In this document: positions 1 through 9,790 of the stretch, piece by piece | How positions within the stretch are numbered: position 1 is the first letter of the stretch | Layout of the letters: the number at the start of each line of letters is the position of its first letter | Assembly: GCA_030141605.1 (NCBI GenBank) | Contig: JAQGDQ010001646.1 | Location: forward strand, 1 to 30,939 | Direction: 5' to 3' | DNA from: Tubiluchus corallicola | Taxonomy: Eukaryota; Priapulida; Priapulimorpha; Priapulimorphida; Tubiluchidae | Length of the DNA stretch: 30,939 nt | The notes under the pieces: generated by a model | What the model saw: only the letters and a program-made list of their open reading frames with translations | Databases searched by the model: none | Told to the model about the DNA's origin: nothing | Made by a program: the position numbers and the translations under genes

Positions 1-284
1 TCATCGAGTGAAAGTATGAAAAGATTCACCTACAGCTAAACCCTTTTATACCGTCTACTTTGGGACTGCAAAAAAGTTGGAGTTTTAGCGAGTTTGGCTT
101 TGTAAAGGGGATGTTATAACGAGGTTTGACTCAGGGATGTTACTGAAATGAAGTTTTGATTTCGATTTGCCGATAATTACTCTGAAATTAATTAAATTTC
201 CTAACGGAAATATTGGATAATTTCCGGTAGCATTTTTCCCAGATTTTACTAGTATTTTTCCAATTTGCCTTTTCTTTTCTCCTA
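1..284. other. AT-rich unique sequence, nothing recognised
   Basis: Single-copy-looking sequence before the first satellite unit. No ORF of note, no RNA gene and no repeat shared with the rest of the window was seen. Confidence 0.5.
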
Positions 285-780
285 GATACAGATAAGTCTA
301 CAGGCATCTACTCTTCTGGTGCCTCTCTACTAGTGTCTCCTAAAGTTCACGGTTTGATCACTAGAGGTGATCTCAACGACAGATAAGTCTACAAGCATCT
401 AATCTTCTGGTGCCTCTCTACTAGTGTCTCCTAAAGTTCACGGTTTGATCACTAGAGGTGATCTCAACGACAGATAAGTCTACAAGCATCTAATCTTCTG
501 GTGCCTGTACTAGTGTCTCCTAAAGTTCACAGTTTGATCACTAGAGGTGATCTCAACACGACAGATAAGTCTACAGGCATCTACTCTTCTGGTGCCTCTA
601 CTAGTGTCTCCTAAAGTTCACAGTTTGATCACTAGAGGTGATCTCAACGACAGATAAGTCTACAAGCATCTACTCTTCTGTTCCCTCTACTAGTGTCTCC
701 TAAGGTTCACAGTTTGATCACTAGAGGTGATCTCAACACGACAGATAAGTCTACGGGCATCTACTCTTCTGTTGCTGTAC
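285..780 (+). repeat. ~90-bp satellite array, left copy (about 5.5 units)
   Basis: The word GATAAGTCTAC recurs near 289, 382, 472, 564, 653 and 743, giving units of about 89-93 bp. Each unit carries the small inverted repeat GATCAC-tagag-GTGATC and the ACTAGT palindrome. Variants are a CTCTCT or CTCT run before ACTAG and CAACGAC or CAACACGAC at the unit join. The first two units are the CTCTCT type; later ones are the CTCT type with CAACACGAC. The same satellite lies in opposite orientation at 4418-5745. Short open frames here are repeat translations. Confidence 0.95.
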
Positions 781-860
781 TGTTGTTCTTACAGCTGCTG
801 TGTTGTTTTTGTTGCTGTTGCTGTTTTACTGTTGCTGTTGCTGCTCTTGTTCTTCTCGAC
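776..860. repeat. GTTGCTGTT-like low-complexity run
   Basis: Degenerate GTT/GCT trinucleotide-rich stretch directly attached to the inner end of the left satellite array. It probably arose by slippage. No function is inferred. Confidence 0.7.
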
Positions 861-1137
861 CACTTCGTTGTAATTTAACTCATCCTAGAATTTGCTGTGG
901 CGTCTCTATTAGATCCACTTCATTGTGCACCCATTGAAAAGAATTGAATTTTACACAATTCAATTTGAGGGCGTATCCATGTTAATCTAGAGAAGAATGG
1001 GGTGGCGTACAGTATGGAAATTATAAGCGCTTTGAGGCTAAAATGACGTTTCTTAGACGCCAAAAGCGCATCTGAGTTGCATATATATATATTTATGATT
1101 GATATTACCTAGTAATTTAGATATTTTCTCAGTTTAG
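861..1137. other. Unique sequence with a short TA run
   Basis: No gene recognised. A short (TA)n tract lies at about 1080-1092, just before the 21-bp minisatellite. Confidence 0.5.
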
Positions 1138-1263
1138 TGTGGTCTAGAGCCGCATTTCTGTGGTCTGGAGCCGCCTTTCTGTGGTCTGGAGCCGCCTTTC
1201 TGTGTTCTGGAGCCGCCTTTCTGTGGTCTGGAGCCGCCTTTCTGTGGTCTGGAGCCGCCTTTC
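1138..1263. repeat. 21-bp minisatellite, 6 units
   Basis: Six exact 21-bp steps of the type TGTGGTCTGGAGCCGCCTTTC (21 bp; first 20 shown in pieces: TGTGGTCTGG + AGCCGCCTTTC), starting at 1138, 1159, 1180, 1201, 1222 and 1243. Unit 1 has two substitutions and unit 4 one. Because 21 is a multiple of 3, the array reads through as a repeated heptapeptide (LSVVWSR), which is a shadow rather than a gene. Confidence 0.95.
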
Positions 1264-2290
1264 TGTGGCCGCCAAAGCTGAAGAATTGTTGTTAAATATT
1301 TGCAAGCTCGTTACATTCCACTTGCAACACTTCAGCTGTGGATACTTCCACCCATTAAACCAGCTCCCGGGAAGAAAATCTAGAACTCAAGCTCAGAAAA
1401 TTCCGATTCACAGTCTTGCGTTTCATGCATCATACACAGTGTTGCGTTTCAGGTCTAACGTACAGTCTAGTCCCAGTCTGACTGACTGACTCAAGAGCCT
1501 GATTGTTATCATAATAACGTAAAGAATGGCTAAGCCCTAGCTTTCTGTCAGCAGCACTACGAGTAAACGTTTTTTATCAGAGTTGACAGGATATTCCCAC
1601 GGGCTGGTTCACACCGTCGCACGTCTTAGCAAATACGAAGTGAGTGAGGAGGAATTTTTGCGCAACGCCAGAAGACGGATCGTGTTGGTTTGCTTTGATG
1701 TGTTGAAAGCTCTATAGCTTTAAGCTTTTTAGCGTGCTAAACTGCATAATAATTAGGCGAGGTTGCTCGAGTCTTTCCACACACGTTGAAACGTGTAATA
1801 GCTGGGAAAGTAATGTTCGTGGGATCATAAAGAATGTTTTATATAAGTTATATAAGTTTATTTATTTCTACTCTGCATCTAACAGTTATAATAAAAATAC
1901 AGATAATTTCACTGAAGTAAATATAAATATAAATATAAATGCAATATTATCCAGAAATTACAAAAAAGATTCTTATGCAGCATATACATGTGCAAATTAC
2001 ATTACGGAATAATTTTGATGCATACAGTTTGAGCCTAAAAGCATAGCTTGACAGGCCAAACTGTACGTGGAAATCTTAAAGAAGTGATCAATAATTGAAA
2101 TAATCATAATGTATACATAAAAGTGGGGGGGGGCGTGAATGAAAGATGAAATGGAGCGAGAACTAAGAAAAACTGTGATCATGATTATAAAGTGTTCAGT
2201 AACCTGTTGAGCATAGTCACGTTATATTAAGATTACTGTGGAAAAAGAATGCAGGTTATTACCATTATCAGACTGTGTTACTCTCAATAC
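1264..2290. other. AT-rich unique sequence
   Basis: No conserved coding potential seen. Contains an (AAATAT)n-like stretch at about 1918-1940 and a run of nine or ten G at 2126-2135. Short open frames here have AT-driven composition and no recognisable motif. Confidence 0.5.
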
Positions 2291-2292
2291 TT

Positions 2293-2440
2293 TTAAAATA
2301 TTTCTTTTCTGACAGCTTTTTTAAAAGTTGAAGGGGAGTGACTACATTTTGAATTGCGGTTTAGTCTATTCCATAGGACTGGTCCCATATAGCTAATGAA
2401 ATGTTTCGCCATATTTGTTATTATGTAACTGTTTATTAAG
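2293..2440 (-). pseudogene. Non-LTR retrotransposon (LINE) ORF2 C-terminus, fragment
   Basis: Reading leftward from about 2440, the minus strand encodes a short stretch with the block HFISYMGPVLWNRL followed by STFKKAVRKEIF and a stop at 2293-2295. A 'SYxGPxLWN..L' block, a 12-25 residue spacer and a 'SFK..L/V+' block before a stop are the usual C-terminal end of reverse-transcriptase proteins in CR1/L2/Jockey-like LINEs. Only about 40-50 residues remain; the catalytic and endonuclease domains are absent. It abuts a second LINE fragment of opposite orientation at about 2424, so the two lie head to head. Clade cannot be assigned. Confidence 0.7.
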
Positions 2441-2630
2441 CCCTCAGTCTGTACATCATTTATTATTTGAATGTACATTAGTAAACCAAGCCAAAAGAAA
2501 TGATTTTATTAGCACTCTGCCTACATTAGATTCGGACTATGTTTTCTCTAGCCGGGATAATAATGCTATAAATGCTTTTGCAAATCTTATCTCGGATGAA
2601 TTCCTATCGTCTTTTGCCCGTATATAAACA
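2424..2630 (+). pseudogene. LINE ORF2 C-terminal zinc-knuckle-like fragment
   Basis: The plus strand encodes a C-x-C...SVHHLLFEC block (cysteines near 2424, 2430 and about 2472) followed by about 45 residues ending at a TAA at 2625-2627. A Cys..Cys....H-H-L-L-F-E-C block near the C-terminus is a familiar feature of Jockey/CR1/RTE-like LINE proteins, where it follows the reverse transcriptase domain. No in-frame ATG precedes it and everything upstream is missing, as expected for a 5'-truncated insertion. It is continuous with the 3' UTR and AAAT tail to 3243. It is a dead fragment and the clade is uncertain. Confidence 0.7.
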
Positions 2631-3243
2631 GTCTGTTGGTGATGAAATTTTTACAACTCTCGTCGTGTTTTCTATATGCTGTTTATATTTATGATTATGT
2701 GAATTTACATTAGAATTGGTAGTTATGTTTATTATAATTGTACTCGCTGTTTTTCGTTGTGTATAATGTGTGTAAATTTTTGTTACTAAGTATTAAAATA
2801 TGTTCGTCATCTTTTATTATGCACGTATGTATGTAGTGTTGGATTTGTAACTATGTCTATTGTATATGATCGTTGTCGTTCAATGTGTCTCATGCGTTGG
2901 ATTCTAAATTATATGTATATGTGAATAGGTTGAATACGTTGTAAATGCTTTTAGAAATTTTAAACATATCCTTACAAGTAGAGATAATGTATTCTGTACA
3001 TAGTTTTTAAAAAATAAATAATAATAATAATAATAATTAATAATGATGATGATAATAATAATAACAATAATAATGATAATAATAATAGACACATGTAAAC
3101 AGTTAATCTCTTTGTGTCTTAACCACACTCTTGTAAATATTGTATTTGTATGTCATTTGCCAAGGTGTTTTATATTGTATTGTCTTTATTGTAGGTTGTA
3201 TTTTGGTATTGGGTGTGAAGAAAATAAATAAATAAATAAATAA
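2631..3243 (+). mobile_element. LINE 3' UTR with (AAAT)n tail
   Basis: AT-rich, T/G-biased sequence follows the ORF2 stop and ends in AATAAATAAATAAATAAATA at about 3222-3243, a short-repeat tail typical of CR1/L2/RTE-type LINEs that lack a long poly(A). An (AAT/ATG)n stretch at about 3016-3085 lies inside the UTR. The 3' end is taken at the last AAAT unit. Confidence 0.6.
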
Positions 3244-3526
3244 AATTACGAACATTTATATGAATTATGACAAAAACTTCAATACACATGTCGAAAACGA
3301 ATATTAGAAGAATGTAATCAAGTATACATCAGAGGGTTATTAAAAGTTGAATAGTCACTAATCTTGGCTGAATCGGTGATTTCAAGGGCTCATGGTTGCC
3401 ATCAGGGTTAGAAATCGTGTAGGGTTGCCATTCGAGAGATACTTCCGCCTCGGGTATGGATTTCAGCCGGATACGATACGCTGCCTGAGTATTCCATGAA
3501 AATTACCAGCATTTGTGCATCTTTAA
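3244..3526. other. Unique sequence
   Basis: No gene, RNA or shared repeat recognised between the LINE tail and family A copy 1. Confidence 0.4.
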
Positions 3527-3936
3527 AGCAAAACCGGATCAAATCTTAAACTGTAGGTCAAAACAATCTACTCTTTAAAATATTGAAAGGAAACTTGCTA
3601 TTTTTTCAAAAATGACTTACGTCAAAGAATTGTTACCAGACAAACCCAATTTCACGCTTTACGTAAATTTGAAATTTAAATTTTCATCTTAAAACTTGCC
3701 AAGTTTTAGTACAACACACTGAATATCTTACAGTAGCAATGTACTTGGAATATTTTTGCTGTCGAAAATTATGTTAGTTTGTGATGTCATCAATAGTTGG
3801 GCTCGCCTGCCATTAATTAAGTTTTTATCTTTCATTTTATTATCAGAAACGCTTTTGAAGTATCATTGGTGTTAGAATGTATACTTTTTACTGAACTTGA
3901 AAATGGGATAGTATAGAAAAATCTTCCTTTACTAAA
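3527..3936 (+). mobile_element. Interspersed repeat family A, copy 1 (internally deleted)
   Basis: Starts at AAAACCGGATC and ends near ATCTTCCTTTA. It is collinear with 11197-11817 (+) and 26290-26868 (-). Shared landmarks are CTGTAGGTCAAAA, TTTTTTCAAAAATGACTTA, AAACTTGCCAAGTTTTAGTA and TTAGTTTGTGATGTCATCAA. About 180 bp present in the other two copies are missing here after CAATTTCACG. No terminal inverted repeats, target-site duplications or Pol III boxes were recognised, so the class is unknown. Confidence 0.8.
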
Positions 3937-4417
3937 ACCAGCAACAAAAAGAAATTTTTATACTGGTAACAGTCATCAACACATTCCTCAATTTCGGAAA
4001 CGTTTTTTAATAGTTGTAACTGGAACAAAAAGGTTTCCCGTGTACACTTTTGATTCAGCTCTGATTTTGCTCAATGGTTCAACTGTTCCCTTGCACGCTG
4101 AACAAATGCTTATATTTCAACATATACGCGCGAAAAGACCACCCATTTTGGAAGTACATTAACGGTTGCACGAAAAGTATTAAAAGTGGTAACGGGTTTA
4201 CGTCACATCCGGTTACCTAGGAACCCCATTTCGTTCGTCCGGTTAACCACAGACTCGAAACCGCTTTGAAAGATGCTTGTTTGATCAATATAGATGAAAA
4301 AAGAAACAGTTTGAGAGCGTTATCTGCCAATATTTGCACTCTGTGTGAGTATAATGACACATATTCGATCCAGTAAAAGAGTTGCCTTGTAACGTTTTAA
4401 AAAGCTATATGGTAACC
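3937..4417. other. Unique sequence; CRE/ETS-like words near 4199-4215
   Basis: No coding potential recognised. The stretch TTACGTCACATCCGGTTACC (about 4199-4218) joins a CRE-like TACGTCAC to an ETS-like ATCCGGT core and a near-palindrome GGTTACCTAGGAACC. These are suggestive words only; no TATA box or adjacent exon is evident. Confidence 0.3.
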
Positions 4418-5745
4418 CTCTAGTGATCAAACTGTGAACTTTAGGAGACACTAGTAGAGGCACCAGACGGGCAGATGCCTGTAGACTTATCTGTCGTTGA
4501 GATCACCTCTAGTGATCAAACTGTGAACCTTAGGAGACACTAGTAGAGGCAACAGAAGAGTAGATGCCTGTAGACTTATCTGTTGTTGAGATCACCGCTA
4601 GTGATCAAACTGTGAACCTTAGGAGACACTAGTAGAGGCAACAGAAGAGTAGATGCTTGTAGACTTTCTGTCGTTGAGATCACCTCTAGTGATCAAACCG
4701 TGAACCTTAGGAGACACTAGTAGAGGCAACAGAAGAGTAGATGCTTGTAGACTTATCTGTCGTTGAGATCACCTCTAGTGATCAAACTGTGAACTTTAGG
4801 AGACACTAGTAGAGGCACCAGAAGAGTAGATGCCCGTAGACTTATCTGTCGTGTTGAGATCACCTCTAGTGATCAAACTGTGAACCTTAGGAGACACTAG
4901 TAGAGGGAACAGAAGAGTAGATGCTTGTAGACTTATCTGTCGTTGAGATCACCTCTAGTGATCAAACTGTGAACTTTAGGAGACACTAGTAGAGGCACCA
5001 GAAGAGTAGATGCCCGTAGACTTATCTGTCGTGTTGAGATCACCTCTAGTGATCAAACTGTGAACCTTAGGAGACACTAGTAGAGGGAACAGAAGAGTAG
5101 ATGCTTGTAGACTTATCTGTCGTTGAGATCACCTCTAGTGATCAAACTGTGAACTTTAGGAGACACTAGTAGAGGCACCAGAAGAGTAGATGCCTGTAGA
5201 CTTATCTGTCGTGTTGAGATCACCTCTAGTGATCAAACCGTGAACTTTAGGAGACACTAGTAGAGAGGCACTAGAAGAGTAGATGCTTGTAGACTTATCT
5301 GTCGTTGAGATCACCTCTAGTGATCAAACCGTGAACTTTAGGAGACACTAGTAGAGAGGCACCAGAAGAGTAGATGCCTGTAGACTTATCTGTCTTTGAG
5401 ATCACCTCTAGTGATCAAACCGTGAACTTTAGGAGACACTAGTAGAGGCACCAGAAGATTAGATGCTTGTAGACTTATCTGTCGTTGAGATCACCTCTAG
5501 TGATCAAACTGTGAACTTTAGGAGACACTAGTAGAGAGGCACTAGAAGAGTAGATGCCTGCAGACTTATCTGTCTTTGAGATCACCTCTAGTGATCAAAC
5601 TGTGAACTTTAGGAGACACTAGTAGAGAGGCACCAGAAGAATAGATGCTTGTAGACGTATCTGTCGTTGAGATCACCTCTAGTGATCAAACCGTGAACTT
5701 TAGGAGACACTAGTAGAGAGGCACCAGAAGATTAGATGCTTGTAT
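4418..5745 (-). repeat. ~90-bp satellite array, right copy (about 15 units, inverted)
   Basis: CTAGTGATCAAAC recurs every 87-92 bp from about 4420 to 5682. This is the reverse complement of the unit at 285-780. Positions 4741-4920 and 4921-5100 are identical over 180 bp, and the identity continues into 5101-5194, so the inner part is organised as a 180-bp dimer. Units near 5745 carry the longer CTCTCT (here AGAGAG) variant and inner units the shorter one, mirroring the order in the left array. Confidence 0.95.
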
Positions 5746-5911
5746 GATTGATTTCTCTCATTGAGATCAGCTGAGTTCCTTCAAAGAAAGCTGCATATTT
5801 GATATCAGAAATACATGGGTTACCTACTGGTGCAATTTCATTAGCGGATGCTACATTTTCCCTTTTAGTCGTAGAGATAGTGTGGTATGAATTAAGGTGT
5901 GTTGGTGTCCT
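5746..5911. repeat. Array edge and arm 1 of an inverted repeat
   Basis: Positions 5827-5880 (GCAATTTCATTAGCGGATGC and flanks) match the reverse complement of 6771-6821 with a few substitutions. The arms are about 50 bp and the separation about 0.9 kb. A short open frame spans each arm (TGAISLADATFSLLV versus TGVISLVDAAFSLLV), but this follows from DNA similarity and no protein family was recognised. Confidence 0.6.
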
Positions 5912-6060
5912 CATAAGTCATAAGTCATTTATTTCACATTACACATTTACAGTAATTTTATGTACAATATATAGTGAAAGGGCCTGCAATGAACATAAGA
6001 CAAATAAGTTTTTATTGTTTCTGCACAAGAAAAGCCTCACACACTGTTCACCTGTATACA
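5912..6060 (-). mobile_element. LINE/SINE 3' end, minus strand
   Basis: On the minus strand the sequence ends TGTGAAATAAATGACTTATG with a second GACTTATG copy, at about 5912-5935. A body ending in AATAAA followed by a short tandem tail of this kind is typical of CR1/L2-like elements and the SINEs that borrow their tails. No coding part was seen. Confidence 0.45.
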
Positions 6061-6118
6061 AATGTAAATGTGTTGCGGGCAATCAAAAAGCAGGGCTTGT
6101 TAGTTTGTCCCACACTGT

Positions 6119-6195
6119 GAAGGAAAAAAAAGTAATGAAAATAATCTGAAAATTTGAAGTGAATCGTATGATAAAGAAAACGTTTAGTACTTCAA
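6119..6195 (+). repeat. Short interspersed repeat D, copy 1
   Basis: Shares ATAATCTGAAAATTT, then TGAATCGT, with 26211-26283 in the same orientation, with scattered substitutions and small indels. Unclassified. Confidence 0.5.
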
Positions 6196-7489
6196 AATGG
6201 AATGATATAATAAATGAAGCTCATATATGAGATGATATAAAAGATAGAAAGACTATTATTTGTTAATAGTATGTAAAATTAAGATAACTTGATTAAGATA
6301 ACACCACTGTTTTGCGACCACTGTGAGGATGGATACTGATGACAGTAAAAAAATCCAGTTTTTTCTCGGGATTCTTCTCGAAATAAATCTTGTTTTTTTT
6401 CTTCGGGCTTCTTATCTGTGAAATTCTCTACCACAAAACTGTTGCTCTGAAGATTACGGCCTCAACCAATTCAAGAATGTCAATAGTACTCTGTCAGTAA
6501 CAGGGCAGTTATGTGAAGGTTTCCACTTTCTCCAACTTGTATTCACTTTTTTGGCCATTTAGCTCATATGTTATTATAAATTATCAAATCATTTGATTTA
6601 TCAGAAATAAATTAAACACAGAAAGTAGCCTCTGCTCTTGAGTGCCTGTCGGCTTGTATGGCGCGAATAATATATAAAATAATATTCAATGATATTTTTC
6701 TTCCTCGATTTCATGTTTTTGTTTTAGCGTAGCAATTATGTAATTTTGTAAAATTGCATGTAATGGAATTATCTCTTCCACTAAAAGAGAAAACGCAGCA
6801 TCCACTAATGAAATTACACCTGTAGAGAAGCAGCATGTGCAGGTAAACAATGTATGATTGATGAGGTTACCTAGGTGTCCACTTTTACAGACGCCATTAT
6901 GCTGCTCCACGTATCGATTCTAAACAACTCAGGTGTAGTACCTACCTGGATTCATTGCTTACCTGTAGAACATTAGCCAGGTGAATGGCACACCTGTAAA
7001 CATACCTGCAGAGTTGATTATCACCACGCGACCGGTAAGGAAAGGTAACTAAACAGGAACGTTCTCTACACAGTGAGATTTTTGTAGTAAAACTGCTTTG
7101 GCTTGTGTCATGGAGCTGACCTCTTCCATTTTGGCACCTTCGCAGCAACCCGTGACTGCGTCCGCCCCTCGCTTATTAGTTGAAATCATGTCACGGTGGT
7201 AATTGATAGTCGCAAATCAATTGAGCGATGCACTCGTGTTTAAATATGTAACAGACAAGGGCATCTATTCTGGAATCAGAATTGTTGTTGTTGCTGTTGG
7301 CACGCAGGCAATAGAACCTCTCTTCACACAATGGGAACAATCCAGCCACGTATCATTGTTGCTGTCACAGGTGTTACATCTCACAGACCTATTAACTCCC
7401 ATTGATCAATAATTGCTTACGAATACTTATTAATGAACAAGGCAATTAATCGATTAACTGGTTGATTGAATAATGTGTGTAAGTTTCGA
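6196..7489. other. Mostly unique sequence
   Basis: Contains arm 2 of the inverted repeat at 6771-6821, and a motif at about 6402-6435 (GGGCTTCTTATCTGTG) that recurs near 16446-16480. No gene, RNA or complete mobile element was recognised. Confidence 0.45.
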
Positions 7490-7955
7490 TTAACCCTTTC
7501 ATATCCGTTGCATCCCGTGGGATACGAGAATATTTTCTGCCTTTAAATTTAATAAAATTTTAAAACTGACAGTTATTTGATCTGTTAATAGTTATTTTGA
7601 TTTAAGGCAATAACAATAGACTAAAATGGTGATAAAATGGCAAACTAGAAAATCTACATAGCATAAAAAACTGCGCAAGGTACAGTACTTTAGAGACGAC
7701 TTTGTACAGATCAGCATAGCATGCATACTAAATGTCTTAAATACTTTAAAAAATTATCAGCAGTTGCAAAATGAAGCACATTTTATGCTTCCATTGAATC
7801 CCCATGTATCCCGTGGGATACCAGCTATATTTAGCACGCGGGCACAGGTAGAAAAAAATAATTATTATGTGTAAACAAGATGGACGTACTGAACAAAAGT
7901 ACCAAGCCAAAAATTTGTTTCTTATTAAAAAATAATTTGGGACTGAATGGGTTAA
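7490..7955. mobile_element. piggyBac-type MITE, copy 1
   Basis: A 458-bp element (7494-7951) sits between TTAA duplications at 7490-7493 and 7952-7955. Its ends are CCCTTTCATATCCG and, on the opposite strand, CCCATTCAGTCCC, i.e. short imperfect TIRs beginning CCC. TTAA target sites with CCC-starting TIRs are the signature of the piggyBac superfamily. No transposase is encoded, so it is non-autonomous and would have depended on a transposase supplied elsewhere. Near-palindromes GCATCCCGTGGGATAC (7510) and GTATCCCGTGGGATAC (7806) lie inside. A second copy is at 27261-27725. Confidence 0.9.
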
Positions 7956-8034
7956 CACTTTCAACCAGTTTTTGCATACTCTACGTCTATTAGTTTTTCG
8001 TATTTTCCATAGCTGTTATTGTGTTTTCGTTTTA

Positions 8035-8505
8035 ATCAATTAGTCAATCAATTTATTTCACTCCAGCAATACATATACAATACATCAACATACAATATTA
8101 TTGAAACAAAAAGAAACAGTATAGGTAAAAAACGTTGATGAAGTCAAATTAACCAAGTAAAAGAGTTGCTGTATGACACCTTCAAAGCTTGGCTTGTTAA
8201 GGTGGCACAAATGAGTGAATGAAAGAATGGTTAAGGTTAGTAGACATGATGGAATGGAAAAAAAAGTAAAATTAGGGATAGGAAGAAGGAAGGGAGGGAA
8301 GGATGAGTGAATGAAAGAAAGGTTAGGGTTAGAAGAAATGATAGAATGGAAAAAATAGCAAGATTTGGGATAGGAAGAAGGAAAAGAGGAGAAGAAACGA
8401 CCACAGTGTATGTTTAATTTACATGGAGGTATATTAAAATAGCATTATAATTGATTGGAGGCCATATATTGGGACTGCATGAGGCATGGAAGCATTAAAA
8501 TTGTA
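8035..8505 (-). mobile_element. LINE 3' UTR, copy 1, with TTGA-type tail
   Basis: Minus-strand element whose 3' end is at about 8035 (tail reading GAAATAAATTGATTGACTAA on the minus strand). The first part is collinear with 12204-13152: shared blocks are CTCCAGCAATACATAT, CAATACATCAACATACAAT and AAAGCTTGGCTTGTTA. The UTR holds two units of a ~91-bp minisatellite (about 8210-8396) containing GGTTAGGGTTAG-like words. The match to the second copy stops after GAAACGACCACA at about 8404. Confidence 0.75.
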
Positions 8506-8652
8506 TTATAAGTATGAATCCAAAATGGTCCTTTTCAAGTACTTTTTGAAACTATAAATAGTTTTGTGTATTTTTACTTCGGCGCTTATTTTATTCCAGT
8601 TATTATATTCCACTAACTGAATTTTAATGAGTTTGATAACTAATTGCATCAT
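8506..8652 (-). pseudogene. LINE ORF2 C-terminus belonging to the 8035 element
   Basis: On the minus strand, positions 8652 to 8506 read openly to a TAA at 8506-8508 and include WNKISAEVKIHKT followed by IYSFKKYLKRTILDSYL and the stop. A WN..S block, about 15 residues, then SFK+.LK..+L at the very C-terminus is the usual end of CR1/L2/Jockey-like reverse transcriptase proteins. Only the last 48 or so codons survive; the reverse transcriptase core is absent. The ATG at 8650-8652 is an internal methionine, not a real start. Together with the UTR this fixes the element's orientation. Confidence 0.6.
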
Positions 8653-9252
8653 TTTATCCTAATAGGGGCTTAAGAGGAAATTTATCAAATGATTCGGTTC
8701 TTATAGTTTGAACCTAGGTAATAAACTCACTGGTAACAAAACACTGGAAAAAAGAATTATCCCTAACCCTAACCCTATCCCTATGCATATTGATCATAAC
8801 ATGATTTTTTGACGTGCATGTAATGCTGTCATATGTACATAGTGTTACCAATATGTGCTAATCATGTATTGCCAATTAATAACTGATTTAAAATATTTTA
8901 TGTTTTGTTATTTTAATTGTTTATGGTACATGAATAAATTGCGACTGACTTGAATATTTTTGTTTTGTTACCTGATTTTTTTTCCTAGCCAAAATTTTGG
9001 CTTTTATTGCGAACACCATAAACTAATTGTGACTTTTTCCTGTGATTTTATTACCTGTCCCTTGAATTTTTGCATCACTTCAATTTCTTTGCTATTAGTT
9101 AACCCTCTTTTGCCATCGTAGCCAATATAACAGGATATTAAAAGCAGAATAATGTAAAAACAATAAAAAAATGGAACCTTATCGAATGTTGCACGCTGAT
9201 GACACAACGAGCAAACTTTGCTAGTTTTTATGAATACTCGCTACAATTATTC
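8653..9252. other. AT-rich region with a probable plus-strand LINE 3' end
   Basis: ATGAATAAATTGCGACTGAC followed by TTGAA at about 8930-8955 looks like a plus-strand retroposon 3' tail ('AATAAATTG..GACTTGA' type). Two CCCTAA units at about 8762-8775 are a short telomere-like run only. No gene recognised. Confidence 0.4.
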
Positions 9253-9790
9253 GTGAATGTCATCTATGGTCATTGGCCACAGTGACAATGTGTGACGGGT
9301 GGCACGTTACCAAGTTGTTGCGGTGTTCGTGAATGTCATCTTTCGTCATTGGCCACAGTGACAATGTGTGACGGGTTGCATGTTACCAAGTTCTTGCAGT
9401 TTTGTGAGTTGTTTATCTATGGTCATTGGTCACAGTGACAATGTGTGATGGGTTGCACGTTACCAAGTTCTTGCGGTTTGTGAGTTGTTCATCTATGGTC
9501 ATTGGTCACAGTGACAATGTGTGATGGGTTGCACGTTACCTAGTTCTTGCGGTTTGTGAGTTGTTCATCTATGGTCATTGGTCACAGTGACAATGTGTGA
9601 TGGGTTGCACGTTACCAAGTTCTTGCGGTGTCCGTGAATGTCATCTTTGGTCATTGGTCACAGCATCAATGTGTGACGGGTTGCACGTTACCAAGTTCTT
9701 GCGGTGTCCGTGAATGTCATCTTTGGTCATTGGTCACAGTGACAATGTGTGACGGGTTGCATGTTACCAAGTTGTTGCGGTATTGTGAGT
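9253..9790 (+). repeat. 76-bp minisatellite, 7 units
   Basis: Unit starts (GTGAATGTCATC or GTGAGTTGTTCATC) at 9253, 9329, 9404, 9480, 9556, 9634 and 9710, so the period is 75-78 bp. The core TCATTGGTCACAGTGACAAT contains the palindrome TTGGTCACAGTGACAA. Two subtypes exist: outer units with GAATGTCATCT and three middle units with GAGTTGTT. Overlapping open frames follow the repeat. Confidence 0.95.

Noticed and set aside
4196-4260. CRE/ETS-like promoter motifs
   Set aside because: Only a few short words, no TATA, start-site or exon evidence nearby.
285-5745. CRISPR-like arrays (regular repeats in several places)
   Set aside because: Units are head-to-tail copies with no unique spacers, and the genome is eukaryotic.
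6402-6435. Short word shared with about 16446-16480 (GGGCTTCTTATCTGTG type)
   Set aside because: About 30 bp of similarity without boundaries; too short to define an element.
8761-8782. CCCTAACCCTAACCCTATCC-like telomeric run
   Set aside because: Only two exact units; too short to call an interstitial telomere.
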